Of a stretch of DNA of 60,818 nt, positions 17,636-26,917 are shown piece by piece; positions within the stretch are counted from its first letter, which is position 1, and each line of letters begins with the position of its first letter. The position numbers and the translations under genes are program-made. Origin of the DNA: Pyrinomonadaceae bacterium MAG19_C2-C3 (GTDB lineage: Bacteria > Acidobacteriota > Blastocatellia > Pyrinomonadales > Pyrinomonadaceae); contig JANDLT010000028.1 in assembly GCA_024330265.1 (NCBI GenBank), positions 1 through 60,818 on the forward strand. Reading direction: 5' to 3'. Below the pieces are notes generated by a model that was not told the DNA's origin, did not search any database, and saw nothing but the letters and a program-made list of their open reading frames with translations.

Positions 17636-19087
17636 ATGGCAACCAAGACTCCCATCACAGTCGCGCACGGCGACGGCATCGGACCCGAAATCATGGCGGC
17701 GACGCTTCACATACTCGAAGCGGCGGGCGCGCAGTTGGACATCGAAACCATTGAAATTGGGGAGAAGGTTTATCTCGCAGGCAACAGTGCGGGCATCGCC
17801 CCGGAAGCGTGGGATTCACTTCGGCGCACAAAGGTTTTCTTGAAAGCTCCGATTACGACGCCGCAGGGTGGCGGGTATCGTTCGCTCAATGTGACGGTGA
17901 GGAAGGCACTCGGACTTTATGCCAACGTGCGTCCGTGCGTGTCGTATCATCCGTTTGTTAAGACGAAACATCCGGTGATGGATGTCGTGATTGTGCGCGA
18001 GAATGAAGAAGATTTGTACGCCGGAATCGAGTACCGGCAGACGAACGACATGATGCTTTCGCTCAAACTTATTTCGCGTCCGGGCTGCGAAAAGATTGTG
18101 CGTTATGCGTTCGAGTACGCGCGCCGTTTCAATCGTAAAAAGGTGACGTGCTTTACGAAAGACAACATCATGAAAATCTCGGACGGGTTGTTTCATAAAG
18201 TGTTCGATGAAATCGCGGCGGAGTATGCCGACATCGAGAATGAACATTGGATTGTGGACATCGGGGCGGCGAAGTTGGCGGACACGCCGGAAGCTTTCGA
18301 TGTCGTCGTGATGCCGAATCTTTATGGCGATATTCTCTCGGATGTCGCGGCGCAAATCGCGGGTTCGGTCGGCTTGGCAGGGTCGTCGAATATCGGAACG
18401 TCATGCGCGATGTTTGAAGCGATTCACGGCAGCGCGCCGCGTCGCGCCGGACAGAACATGGCGAATCCTTCGGGCTTGCTTTTAGGTGCGGTGCTGATGC
18501 TCGTCCACATCAATCAAATGGAGACGGCGGAGCGAGTTCACAACGCATGGCTCAAGACGCTCGAAGACGGCATTCACACTTACGACATTTATAAAGACGA
18601 CGTGAGCAAAGAGAAGGTCGGGACGAAAGAGTTTGCCGATGCGGTCGTCGCCCGCGTCGGGCAGAAACCTTCTCAGTTGAAAGCCGTGACTTACGTTAAG
18701 CAGGACGGCGAAGCATCGGAAGTGAGCAAGCCAGCGACGACAAACAAAGCGGCGGCGAAGAAAGAGGCGACAAAGGAAACAGTCGGCGTTGACGTGTATC
18801 TCGATTGCGTCGGTAAATCACCGGACGAAATCGGGCGCGCGATTGAAGCCTTAAACGGCGATGGATTGAAGTTGGAACTAGTCACGAATCGCGGCACGAA
18901 AGTTTATCCCGACGGTTTGCCGGAGACGTTCACGACCGACCATTGGCGGTGTCGTTTCTTGAGTGAAAAAGCGATTGAGCATAAGCACATCACCGCGTTA
19001 TTAAACCGTGTGAGTGAAGCGGGCTTCGATTTTATTAAGACGGAAAATCTTTGCACGTTCGACGGTAAAGCGGGTTACTCTGCGTAA
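17636..19087 (+). CDS. icd: NADP-type isocitrate dehydrogenase with C-terminal extension
   Basis: The enzyme decarboxylates isocitrate to 2-oxoglutarate in the TCA cycle. The first ~335 residues are the isocitrate/isopropylmalate dehydrogenase fold: HGDGIGPEI, RENEEDLYAGIEYRQT for substrate and metal, and AIHGSAPRRAGQNMANPSG near the cofactor. An additional ~140-residue C-terminal domain (VDVYLDCVGKSPDEIGRAI, DGLPETFTTDHWRCRF) after a Lys/Ala-rich linker matches the Thermus thermophilus type of IDH (483 aa here). An isopropylmalate role is unlikely because of this extension. Start chosen at the ATG with AGAAAGG upstream. Confidence 0.9.
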   Translation: MATKTPITVAHGDGIGPEIMAATLHILEAAGAQLDIETIEIGEKVYLAGNSAGIAPEAWDSLRRTKVFLKAPITTPQGGGYRSLNVTVRKALGLYANVRPCVSYHPFVKTKHPVMDVVIVRENEEDLYAGIEYRQTNDMMLSLKLISRPGCEKIVRYAFEYARRFNRKKVTCFTKDNIMKISDGLFHKVFDEIAAEYADIENEHWIVDIGAAKLADTPEAFDVVVMPNLYGDILSDVAAQIAGSVGLAGSSNIGTSCAMFEAIHGSAPRRAGQNMANPSGLLLGAVLMLVHINQMETAERVHNAWLKTLEDGIHTYDIYKDDVSKEKVGTKEFADAVVARVGQKPSQLKAVTYVKQDGEASEVSKPATTNKAAAKKEATKETVGVDVYLDCVGKSPDEIGRAIEALNGDGLKLELVTNRGTKVYPDGLPETFTTDHWRCRFLSEKAIEHKHITALLNRVSEAGFDFIKTENLCTFDGKAGYSA

Positions 19088-19144
19088 CTAACCAAACGCG
19101 ATTGAGAAATAAGGACACACCAAACAGCGGAGAAGGAGAAGGTT

Positions 19145-19438
19145 ATGAGCGATGACGAAATGAGAAATTATTTGTCCCAAATAATTCGGGAAATAGGAGA
19201 TATGAGGAAAGGGTTTGAGGCACGCTTTGAGAAACTCGAAGAACGCATGGGTGGACTCGAAGCGAGTATGAGTGAAATGAAAGACGAAACGCGCGAGATG
19301 CGAAAAGATATTCGCGCGCTGACGATTCGTTTTGAGAGATTTGAGGCGCGGGCTGCCGATACGCGCGCCGATGTTGCCGAATTGCAAGACCGTGTGACCG
19401 TGCTTGAGGGCGGGCATGTCGGTGATAAATTGCGGTGA
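19145..19438 (+). CDS. Coiled-coil protein, 97 aa
   Basis: Almost the whole protein is one predicted coiled coil ([21 protein letters not shown], then [22 protein letters not shown]). It resembles the 126-aa protein at 10617-10997 in character. GGAGAAGG precedes the ATG, and the gene ends 10 nt before purE, so it is probably co-transcribed with purE. Function unknown. Confidence 0.7.
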   Translation: MSDDEMRNYLSQIIREIGDMRKGFEARFEKLEERMGGLEASMSEMKDETREMRKDIRALTIRFERFEARAADTRADVAELQDRVTVLEGGHVGDKLR

Positions 19439-19448
19439 GATTGAAGCG

Positions 19449-20021
19449 ATGAGCGATACCGAAAACACGACGCGCGGCGAAAGCAGTTCGGCTTTAAGCA
19501 ACGGCGGGCTGTCATTGCCGCGCGTCGCCGTCGTGATGGGCAGCACATCGGATTGGGAGACGATGCGCGGGGCGGCGGAGACGCTCGCGGAGTTTGAAAT
19601 TGAATATGAAACGCGCGTCGTCTCGGCGCATCGGACACCGGAATTGATGCGCGAGTACGCACGCGAAGCCGAAGGGCGCGGGCTGCTTATCATCATCGCG
19701 GGAGCGGGCGGAGCGGCGCATCTTCCCGGAATGTTGGCGGCGCAAACAGTTGTTCCGGTATTAGGCGTGCCGGTGGAGAGCAAAGTTTTGCGCGGTGTGG
19801 ATTCGTTATTGTCAATCGTGCAGATGCCCGCAGGCGTACCCGTCGCAACCTTCTCAATCGGTACGGCGGGAGCGGTGAACGCGGCATTGTTCGCGGTGGC
19901 GATGCTGGCGAATACGGATGCGAGTTTGCGCGGCAAGTTGAAAGAGTTTCGGGCAAAGCAGGAAGCGAAAGTCATAGCGGCGGAGCTTCCCGCCTTTATA
20001 CTGCCGCGAAGTTCGACATGA
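19449..20021 (+). CDS. purE: N5-carboxyaminoimidazole ribonucleotide mutase
   Basis: Class I PurE moves the carboxyl group from N5-CAIR to CAIR in purine synthesis, using the product of PurK. Diagnostic motifs are [21 protein letters not shown] with the catalytic His (about residue 60), and [15 protein letters not shown]. The 190-aa protein has ~24 extra N-terminal residues. The start is the ATG at 19449, 10 nt after the coiled-coil gene. purK follows after a repeat-filled spacer of ~100 nt. Confidence 0.94.
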   Translation: MSDTENTTRGESSSALSNGGLSLPRVAVVMGSTSDWETMRGAAETLAEFEIEYETRVVSAHRTPELMREYAREAEGRGLLIIIAGAGGAAHLPGMLAAQTVVPVLGVPVESKVLRGVDSLLSIVQMPAGVPVATFSIGTAGAVNAALFAVAMLANTDASLRGKLKEFRAKQEAKVIAAELPAFILPRSST

Positions 20022-20041
20022 CGCGCTTCTTGTTATTCAAT

Positions 20042-20113
20042 GGTAACGAGCGACAAGTGACAAGAAAAATCTTCTTGTCTTCATCTTGTCACTCGTCACT
20101 TGTCACTCGTTAC
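20042..20113. repeat. Tandem-word inverted repeat between purE and purK
   Basis: The left arm GGTAACGAGCGACAAGTGAC and the right arm, built of two overlapping units of CTTGTCACTCGT and CACTTGTCACTCGT, pair around a T-rich loop. It fills the purE-purK spacer and ends 11 nt before the purK ATG, which has no purine-rich ribosome binding site of its own. Confidence 0.8.
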
Positions 20114-20124
20114 TTTCAACTTAT

Positions 20125-21288
20125 ATGAAGCATGAACCGACTTTGCCGGGAGCGGTTATCGGCGTTCTGGGAAGCGGTCAACTCGGTCGCATGTTTGCGA
20201 TGCAAGCCCGCCGTTTGGGGTATCGCGTGCATACTCTGTCGCCGGAATCCGACACGCCGACCGGACAGATTTCCGACGTGGAAATCAACGCCGCTTACGA
20301 TGACCTCGATGCGGTGCGCGCTTTTGCGACGGAAGTTGACGTGGTGACGATTGAGTTTGAAAACATTCCGGCGGCGACGCTTGAGACAATCGCGGAAATC
20401 GTTCCCGTGCATCCGAGCGCGCACGTTCTTCACACGACACAACAACGCATACGCGAGAAGACTTTTCTGACGCGCGCAGGGTTTCCTCTGACGCTGTTTC
20501 GTGAAGTGCGGAACGATACGGAACTACATCATGCCGTCGCCGAACTCGGTTGTCCGTCCGTGTTGAAGACGGCGGGTTGGGGTTACGACGGCAAAGGACA
20601 ACGCAAAATCAACGCCCTTGATGAAGCCGCGCGACTCTACGCTGAACTCGGTGCGGGCGACGCGGTGCTTGAGGCGTTCATAGATTTTGAGCGTGAAATA
20701 TCAGTGGTCGCGGCGCGCGCTCATGACGGTATGACGGTTAATTTCGGCGTGGTTGAAAATCATCACCGCCATCACATTTTGGATTACACACTCGCTCCCG
20801 CCGAACTTGCGCCGGAACTCGAACGGCGTGCGGTTGAGATTGCGACAAGCGTGTTGGAAGAATTGAAAGTCGTCGGCGTGTTGTGCGTCGAGATGTTTGT
20901 GACGAAGGATGGGAAGTTGTTGATAAACGAACTCGCGCCGCGCCCGCACAACTCCGGGCATTGGACGCTCGATGCGTGCGTTACGAGTCAGTTCGAGCAG
21001 CAGTTGCGCGCTGTGTGCGGCTTACCTTTAGGCAGCACTGAAAAGTTATGCGCGGCGGCGATGGTCAATCTTCTCGGTGACGCTTGGGCGGGAGGAGAAC
21101 CCGATTGGCAGGCGGTGTGCAACATGCCGAACGTCAAGCTTCATCTCTACGGCAAACACGCGGCGCGCGAAGGGCGCAAGATGGGACACTTGACCGCGCT
21201 CGCACCCGCGTCGAACGACGCAAAGGCGGCGCGCCGCGCACTCGAACAAGCACGCCACGCGCGACGCCTCTGGCAGCGGAGTTCATAA
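20125..21288 (+). CDS. purK: N5-carboxyaminoimidazole ribonucleotide synthase
   Basis: PurK is the ATP-grasp ligase that carboxylates AIR to N5-CAIR with bicarbonate, feeding PurE. Its features are VIGVLGSGQLGRMFAMQA at the start, the VLKTAGWGYDGKGQ ATP-binding loop, and the metal site in INELAPRPHNSGHWT. Length is 387 aa, normal for the family. The ATG at 20125 is the only one that fits the fold, although it lies right after a pyrimidine-rich repeat arm with no Shine-Dalgarno. Paired with purE, as is common. Confidence 0.95.
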   Translation: MKHEPTLPGAVIGVLGSGQLGRMFAMQARRLGYRVHTLSPESDTPTGQISDVEINAAYDDLDAVRAFATEVDVVTIEFENIPAATLETIAEIVPVHPSAHVLHTTQQRIREKTFLTRAGFPLTLFREVRNDTELHHAVAELGCPSVLKTAGWGYDGKGQRKINALDEAARLYAELGAGDAVLEAFIDFEREISVVAARAHDGMTVNFGVVENHHRHHILDYTLAPAELAPELERRAVEIATSVLEELKVVGVLCVEMFVTKDGKLLINELAPRPHNSGHWTLDACVTSQFEQQLRAVCGLPLGSTEKLCAAAMVNLLGDAWAGGEPDWQAVCNMPNVKLHLYGKHAAREGRKMGHLTALAPASNDAKAARRALEQARHARRLWQRSS

Positions 21289-21293
21289 GACAT

Positions 21294-21360
21294 TGTTCAA
21301 GGTTCAACGATGGTCTTTGCGAATCTTGAAGGTGTGACATTGAACATCGAACTTTGAACT
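21294..21360. repeat. Imperfect inverted repeat after purK
   Basis: TGTTCAAGGTTCAACGATGG and CATTGAACATCGAACTTTGAA are complementary with small gaps; each arm contains a duplicated TTCAA-type word. It lies 6 nt after the purK stop and probably ends that transcript. Confidence 0.6.
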
Positions 21361-21391
21361 ACCTATCCCCGTTCGCGTTTCATAAATCAAA

Positions 21392-22237
21392 ATGAGTCAA
21401 CCTGAAAACAACGCTGAATCGAATCGCGTGCGGGCATTGCGTTCGCGCCGCGTGCGTTTGATTATCGTTGCGGCGTGTGTCGTCGCGGGCGTGGTTATGT
21501 GTGCTTGGTACTTGGGTTTCGAGCGATTGATTCCGGTTGATAATGATGCCGCGTCCCGCTTGCCTTCCACGTCGAATCAAACGGGCGAACGTGAAAATGA
21601 TTCGGGCGAGATGATAGGTGAATCGAATGTTGCGATACCGTCGCCCGTTGTGACCGCTTCGCCTGATGCAAACCTCGCGGCATCGCCTGAAGCGACGCCC
21701 GCGCCGACTGTCAACGCGAATCCGTTTGCGGAATATAACGAACTCGCGCGGCGAGATGGGAGTGGATTTGAAGCATCGCCCGCCACGTCAGCTTCAAACT
21801 TAAACGGAGTGAATCGGTTGCTGATTCCGGTGGCGGGCGTAAGCCGGGAGCAGTTGATTGATACCTTCACGGCAGCGCGCAGTGAAGGGCGCACGCACAA
21901 TGCCCTTGACATCATTGCGGCGCGTGGAACGCCCGTCCTCGCCGCGACCGACGGGCGTTTGCTTCGCATGTTTAAGAGCGAAAAAGGCGGCTTGGCGATT
22001 TATCAAATCGGGGCGGACGAACGCACCGTTTATTACTACGCACACCTTGACCGTTACGCCGACAATCTCAGCGACGGGCAGACTTTGCGGCGCGGCGACG
22101 TTATCGGCTTTGTCGGTGATACGGGCAATTCCGGGGCGGGCAATTATCATTTGCACTTCGCGGTGTGGACGGTCAGCGACCCGAAGCGATTTTACGAAGG
22201 CGAGAACATTAACCCGTATCCGCTTTTCACCCGATGA
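21392..22237 (+). CDS. Membrane-anchored M23 (LytM-type) peptidase
   Basis: One N-terminal membrane segment (about residues 20-40, LIIVAACVVAGVVMCAWYL) anchors a periplasmic protein. After a Pro/Ala/Ser-rich linker, residues ~135-275 form a LytM/M23 domain: HNALDIIAARGTPVLAATDG, then YYAHLDRYADNLSDGQTLRRG in parts and the closing NYHLHFAVW. The H..D and HLH zinc ligands are present, so it is likely an active peptidoglycan endopeptidase or activator. It is 281 aa; another cell-wall enzyme, an L,D-transpeptidase, follows on the same strand after a 394-nt spacer. Confidence 0.87.
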   Translation: MSQPENNAESNRVRALRSRRVRLIIVAACVVAGVVMCAWYLGFERLIPVDNDAASRLPSTSNQTGERENDSGEMIGESNVAIPSPVVTASPDANLAASPEATPAPTVNANPFAEYNELARRDGSGFEASPATSASNLNGVNRLLIPVAGVSREQLIDTFTAARSEGRTHNALDIIAARGTPVLAATDGRLLRMFKSEKGGLAIYQIGADERTVYYYAHLDRYADNLSDGQTLRRGDVIGFVGDTGNSGAGNYHLHFAVWTVSDPKRFYEGENINPYPLFTR

Positions 22238-22631
22238 ATGAGCGTTCGCGTTTGGATGACACGTTGCACGATTAACATGCAATCGAACGCGGTGAATGAT
22301 TACCCGTTGGGCGACTCGATTGCATAAAAACTCTGTTCGCCATTGTGCATCAAAGAAGGCACAGACATTGCTTTGATGGTTCGGTTCGCCGGTGTGCGCC
22401 GTGCGGTTTATCTCTCCTCTCAAAATTTTGGTAGTGGCACGAAGCGTGGGTGAAGGCGCGTGCTTTTTGCTCTGCGGTTCTTGGCGTCTTCACTTTGCGG
22501 TTCTTTGCGATACACGAAGATGTAACGCCAAGGAGCGCAAAGATGGGAGACGCTAAGGAGCGCGAAGATTCTCCCGCCTTTGAGCCACTACTGAAATTTT
22601 TTCATCACGACAATTTAAGGAGCAAGCAAGC
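22238..22631. other. Spacer holding dispersed repeat A (complete copy 22431-22592)
   Basis: The 394-bp spacer holds no gene. Its right part is a repeat bounded by GTAGTGGC (22431-22438) and the inverted GCCACTAC (22584-22591), with inner words CTTTGCG/CGCAAAG and a duplicated CTAAGGAGCGC-like unit. The right two thirds match positions 1-84 of the window. AAGGAG for the next gene follows at about 22616. Confidence 0.7.
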
Positions 22632-24131
22632 ATGAAGCATTTCACGCGCAGTATCGTTTTCGTTACCGCGCTGGCATTCGTTCTATTCAATTTCGCCTGT
22701 CAACCGCCGACCACCAACACCACCTCGACCACGAACGCGAATACCAACACCGCGCTGCCGACCGCTTCGCCCGTCTCGAACGCGGTGGACGATGCGCGCT
22801 TGATGCGCGACACGACTTTGCCGGTGCTTGATTCGTTGTTCCACAATGACGAATCTTTCGCCGCCGACCTCAAAGGTCAGGTGAACCTTTCCGATGAACA
22901 AATCGAACGGCTTCGCACCATCGCGCGTGATGAAACCGTCGCTTTGCGCGAATCGGAAGCGGACGATTACAGCGGCACGACGACGCAAGCCCGCACACGC
23001 GCGATGGAAAAGATTCGTGAAGTCGTCGGTCAAGAAAAAGTCGCCGCCTTCGCGCGCTTCATCGGCACGCGCATGAGCGGCGAAGACGCGGCTTCGGGCA
23101 ATGCCGCCGAAAACAATACGGGCGCGCCCGTTTCGGGTTCGGTCAACGCCGTCCCGATGGATACGCGCATCGTCGTCAATGCTCCGGCGTATCGCATGGA
23201 CGTGTTCGAGAACGGCAAGCTTATCAAGTCGTACAAAGTCGGCATCGGCTATCCCGAATTTCCTTTGCCCGTCGGACAGCGACGCGCGACGGAATTGATT
23301 TATAACCCGACGTGGACGCCGCCCGATGAGCCTTGGGTCGAAGCTTCCGGCAAAGTCAAAGTCGGTGAAAAGGTTGACGCGGGCAGTTCACTCAATCCGC
23401 TCGGACCTATCAAGATTCCGATAGGTTTGCCGTCCTTAATTCACGGCGGCAAACAACCTGCGCGGCTCGGCAATTTCGCGTCGCATGGTTGCGTCGGTTT
23501 GACGAATAATCAAGTCGAAGAATTTGCGCGCCGCCTTGCGACGCTGACCGGAACGGATTTGAGCGACGAGCAAGTCGCAGAAATTCAGAAAGATAAAACC
23601 AAGACGAAGAATGTCAAACTTGACCAGCCCGTGCTTGTCGAGCTTCGTTATGAAACCATTGTCGTCGAAGACGGCAAACTGAAAATCTACCGCGACGTGT
23701 ACGACCGCGACACGAACACGGAAGAACACCTGCGCCGCGTGCTTGACCACTACGGCGTAGCTTTCGATTCCCTCGCGCCCGAACAACAAACGCGCTTGCG
23801 TACAGCCCTGACACAGATGGCGCGTGACGCGAAAGGCAATCTCGACACCTCGAACGAGAGCGGCAACGCCAACGGGAATAAGAATGCAAATAGCAACGCC
23901 AATGCTAATTCCAACGGCAACGCGAACTCGAATAAAAACTTTGACTCGAATAAAAATTCCAACTCGAATGACGGCGGAAAAGTAACGCGCACCGTCAAAG
24001 GCGCGAAGGAAGTCGTCATCGAACTGCCGCAACTTGCGGGCAAGGGTTATCCGTCTCCGGTTGAGTTTGATACCGGAAGCGGCAAAGCTAAACCCGCCAA
24101 AGCGACGAACACGCGCGGGCGGCGCGCTTGA
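22632..24131 (+). CDS. Exported L,D-transpeptidase (YkuD) with Asn-rich tail
   Basis: The N-terminus is a signal sequence ending in a Cys (C23); the lipobox is atypical, so lipoprotein status is uncertain. The YkuD domain (about 177-340) holds HGGKQPARLGNFASHGCVGL with H271 and the catalytic C287, so it should cross-link peptidoglycan or attach proteins to it. A ~90-residue helical part precedes the domain (DEQIERLRTIARDETVAL). Residues ~407-449 are almost pure Asn with Gly, Ala, Lys, Ser, a disordered low-complexity stretch, and the protein ends basic. AAGGAG precedes the ATG. It follows the M23 gene, suggesting cell-wall remodelling. Confidence 0.88.
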   Translation: MKHFTRSIVFVTALAFVLFNFACQPPTTNTTSTTNANTNTALPTASPVSNAVDDARLMRDTTLPVLDSLFHNDESFAADLKGQVNLSDEQIERLRTIARDETVALRESEADDYSGTTTQARTRAMEKIREVVGQEKVAAFARFIGTRMSGEDAASGNAAENNTGAPVSGSVNAVPMDTRIVVNAPAYRMDVFENGKLIKSYKVGIGYPEFPLPVGQRRATELIYNPTWTPPDEPWVEASGKVKVGEKVDAGSSLNPLGPIKIPIGLPSLIHGGKQPARLGNFASHGCVGLTNNQVEEFARRLATLTGTDLSDEQVAEIQKDKTKTKNVKLDQPVLVELRYETIVVEDGKLKIYRDVYDRDTNTEEHLRRVLDHYGVAFDSLAPEQQTRLRTALTQMARDAKGNLDTSNESGNANGNKNANSNANANSNGNANSNKNFDSNKNSNSNDGGKVTRTVKGAKEVVIELPQLAGKGYPSPVEFDTGSGKAKPAKATNTRGRRA

Positions 24132-24142
24132 AATAGTTTTGC

Positions 24143-24287
24143 AATTTGAGATTTGAAATCTCAAATTTGACGTTAGTTCGATATAAGATAGGAAAGAACT
24201 TATCCACGAAACACACGAATCATCACGAATAAAGACATTACAGAAGTCCGGTTTTGTTTCGTGCCGATTCGTGTTTCGTGGATAAGT
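24143..24287. repeat. Two inverted repeats between convergent genes
   Basis: A near-perfect palindrome AATTTGAGATTT/AAATCTCAAATT at 24143-24167 is followed by a longer pair: AACTTATCCACGAAACAC (from 24197) faces GTGTTTCGTGGATAAGT (to 24287). The second is built of repeated CACGAA words. They lie between the L,D-transpeptidase and DUF2270 genes and can end both transcripts. Confidence 0.75.
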
Positions 24288-24316
24288 CTTAGCCGTTTCG
24301 CATCTCGAACTCGCAC

Positions 24317-25336
24317 TTAACGCAATATGTTTTCCGGTTCAGTCGGCGCGTGTTCCTGTTTCTTGGACTCTCCGGTTTCCGTTCGACGAAATTCTCCGGT
24401 CGCGTTTAGATTGCTTGTCGTGCGAACGCGGGCGCGGGCGCGTTTGGCGCGGCGGTAGGTGGCGCGTGCGTCGCGGTCTTCGCGTCGCCAGTTGGTGACG
24501 CGGCGAATCGAAGCCAGATTGAAATCGTGGCGCGGCAAGACTTCGCCCGTCGCTTCGCGCAAGCTAATCGTCGCTAAAGCGAAAATGACAAGAATGGCGT
24601 TAAAGACGATGCCGATTGCGAACACCAATTCGCCGGGAACGACACCGACGGCGGCGCGCGATAAGAAGATGTCGAAGGTGCGCGCCGGAATCGGGTGAAG
24701 ATAAATCTTCAAGTTCCAACTCGCGGCAAGCAGAATAAAAATCCACAGATAGTTGCGGCGCAAACGCCGCCCGACCGCTTCCCATTCGCTAATGGTGAAG
24801 TGCGGCGTGTGTAAATCCTGCGCCAGTGTCTCGACCCATGAATCATCGGCTTCGATGTTGGGTTGCAAAAGTCCGGCGAAGTATCCGGTTTCCAAAAGGC
24901 GAACACGCGATGACCAGATTTCATAGTAACGATACCGCCGGGCTTCCATAAACAGGAACAACGCGACGAGAACGGAATTGATGATAATGACGAAGTGCGG
25001 ATTATCCGGCGACGTGAAAGCGAATGAGAGCGTCGCGCCCGCCGTGATGACCGCCCAGTTGGTCGTCGTGTCGAGACGGTTGCGCCATGTATTCGAGCGT
25101 TGCACCTCGCCGCGATAAAAGTGAATCATCGCGGTGTTGAACTCCGCAGGCGACAGCCGACGACGCAACATGTTCATCGGAGTTTCCCTCTCAACCGTGC
25201 GGTCAGAAAGCTTGCCCGTCGGGGTGTCGGATGTGTGCGGTGCGCCGGTTGTGGTGCGTGCTTGGGTCGCGGGCTTGTTGGGCAGTGCGCCGGTCGTGGT
25301 ACGCGGCGGAGCGGGTTTAATCAAAGGCGTCGTCAT
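24317..25336 (-). CDS. DUF2270-family integral membrane protein
   Basis: The 339-aa protein has a Pro/Thr-rich N-terminal ~55 residues, then the DUF2270 signature: FYRGEVQRSNTWRNRLDTTT followed by two membrane spans (about 92-130), LLETGYFAGLL, a second membrane pair (195-215 and 235-260) and a basic hydrophilic tail. The family is widespread and uncharacterised. The gene is convergent with the L,D-transpeptidase gene and divergent from the PilT-like gene. Confidence 0.8.
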   Translation of the reverse strand: MTTPLIKPAPPRTTTGALPNKPATQARTTTGAPHTSDTPTGKLSDRTVERETPMNMLRRRLSPAEFNTAMIHFYRGEVQRSNTWRNRLDTTTNWAVITAGATLSFAFTSPDNPHFVIIINSVLVALFLFMEARRYRYYEIWSSRVRLLETGYFAGLLQPNIEADDSWVETLAQDLHTPHFTISEWEAVGRRLRRNYLWIFILLAASWNLKIYLHPIPARTFDIFLSRAAVGVVPGELVFAIGIVFNAILVIFALATISLREATGEVLPRHDFNLASIRRVTNWRREDRDARATYRRAKRARARVRTTSNLNATGEFRRTETGESKKQEHAPTEPENILR

Positions 25337-25648
25337 CAGTTTAATCGTCTATAAATAATCACGTTAAGGGAGAGGCATCGCGGAAATTGATGATAGCACG
25401 GCGGTGGCTTTAATAACTTGTGCATGTCGGGTTCAAAGTAGGGCTGATGCAGCTTAAATTTTATAGGACTTTCTCATTATGGTGGAACTCACACAACGGG
25501 CATTTCATCGAAACCGAAATCATAAAAACAGTTGTCGGCAGAAGGTCAAAAGTTGTAGCATGTCTTGCCCGCCTTTCACGCAAGGGCATCCCGCCTTCAG
25601 CTAATCGCTCGCTCATCCCTTCCACTCTCGCTACCACTATCTCTTAAT
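25337..25648. other. Spacer between divergent DUF2270 and PilT-like genes
   Basis: About 310 bp that must hold both promoters. I see no repeat, RNA gene or convincing motif; the plus-strand open frame from 25565 merely extends the PilT-like gene upstream with residues unlike the family. Confidence 0.5.
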
Positions 25649-26917
25649 ATGAATACATCTATGCCCGCTTCCGCGTCTGTGTCTCCGAACCCCGCGCCGT
25701 TAAATCTCGTCGCCGTTTTGCAACGTATGTTGACGGTTTCCGATAAAGTCAGCGACTTGATTTTCTCGCCCGGACGCCCGCCGCAAATCGAACTCGTCGG
25801 CAAATTGCAAGGCGTGGCGATTCCCGGTCTGGAAAAACTTACGCCCGCGCACACCGCCGCGATTGCGAAAGTCATCATCGGTTCACACGCCCAAGCCGTC
25901 GAAGCTTTAACCACTAACGGCTCGGCGGACGTGTCGTTTAGCGCGCCGGGCTTGTGCCGTTTCCGCGTCAATATCTTTATGCAACGCGGCACACACGCCA
26001 TCGTGATGCGCGTTATTCCGCCGAGCGCGCCGCAGTGGAAAGATTTACATTTGCCGCTTCAACTCAAGCAGATTGCCGAATTGAAAAACGGCATCGTGCT
26101 GGTCACGGGTCCGACGGGCAGCGGCAAATCTTCGACGCTTGCCGCCGTGATTGACCTTATCAATGAAATCAAGCACTACCACATCGTCACCATCGAAGAC
26201 CCGATTGAGTTTCTTCATCAACATAAAAACTCGACGATACATCAACGCGAACTTCACTCTGATACGCCGTCGTTCGCCCTCGCCCTGCGCGCCGCGTTAA
26301 GACAAGCACCGAAAGTTATTCTCGTCGGTGAGATGCGCGACCGCGAAACCATTGAAGTCGCACTCGAAGCCGCCGAAACCGGACACCTTGTGATGTCCAC
26401 GTTGCACACGATTGATGCGGCGAAAACGGTTGACCGTATTATCGGTGTGTTCCCGAAGAACGAAGAAAAAGCCATTCGTACCAGACTCGCGCAATCGTTT
26501 CGCTTTATCGTTTCGCAGCGTTTGCTTCCGCGCTCCGACGGCAAAGGGCGCGTCGCCGCGATTGAGATTTTGAAATCCACTTCACGCACAAGGGAGTACA
26601 TCGAGAACGGTGAATCAGATGGCAAGTCGCTGACCGACGCGATGGATCAGGGCGATATGGAAGGAATGCAAACTTTCGACGGCGTGCTTGAGCGACTTGT
26701 CCGCGAAGGAACTATCAGCCGCGAAGACGCGATGTCTTACGCCAGCAATGCCAACAACCTGAACTTGCGCCTTGCCGATTACGACGGCACATTGCCCGAT
26801 GCTGCCCTCCCACCGACTTCCGTTCAAACCCCGCCGCCCGTCATACCTTCGCCCGTGCGCCCACCATCGCCCGCCCCACCGTCCGGCGGCTCAATGCTGG
26901 ATATGATTGAACGATAA
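25649..26917 (+). CDS. PilT-like twitching-motility ATPase
   Basis: This 422-aa secretion-superfamily ATPase has Walker A GPTGSGKSS near residues 154-162, the Asp box TIEDPIEFLH, the Walker B/His box segment LVGEMRDRETIEVALEAAETG and STLHTIDAAKTVDRIIGVFP, all PilT/PilU hallmarks. In type IV pili PilT powers retraction. The last ~50 residues are Pro-rich, longer than usual PilT. No pilin or other pilus gene is near, so it may be a PilT paralogue. The start is the ATG at 25649 (a second ATG at 25661 is possible). The stop codon is the first base pair of a 31-bp perfect inverted repeat. Confidence 0.88.
   Translation: MNTSMPASASVSPNPAPLNLVAVLQRMLTVSDKVSDLIFSPGRPPQIELVGKLQGVAIPGLEKLTPAHTAAIAKVIIGSHAQAVEALTTNGSADVSFSAPGLCRFRVNIFMQRGTHAIVMRVIPPSAPQWKDLHLPLQLKQIAELKNGIVLVTGPTGSGKSSTLAAVIDLINEIKHYHIVTIEDPIEFLHQHKNSTIHQRELHSDTPSFALALRAALRQAPKVILVGEMRDRETIEVALEAAETGHLVMSTLHTIDAAKTVDRIIGVFPKNEEKAIRTRLAQSFRFIVSQRLLPRSDGKGRVAAIEILKSTSRTREYIENGESDGKSLTDAMDQGDMEGMQTFDGVLERLVREGTISREDAMSYASNANNLNLRLADYDGTLPDAALPPTSVQTPPPVIPSPVRPPSPAPPSGGSMLDMIER

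Noticed and set aside
21800..22423. 207-aa minus-strand open frame opposite the M23 peptidase gene
   Set aside because: It is the antisense shadow of a gene with well conserved catalytic motifs.
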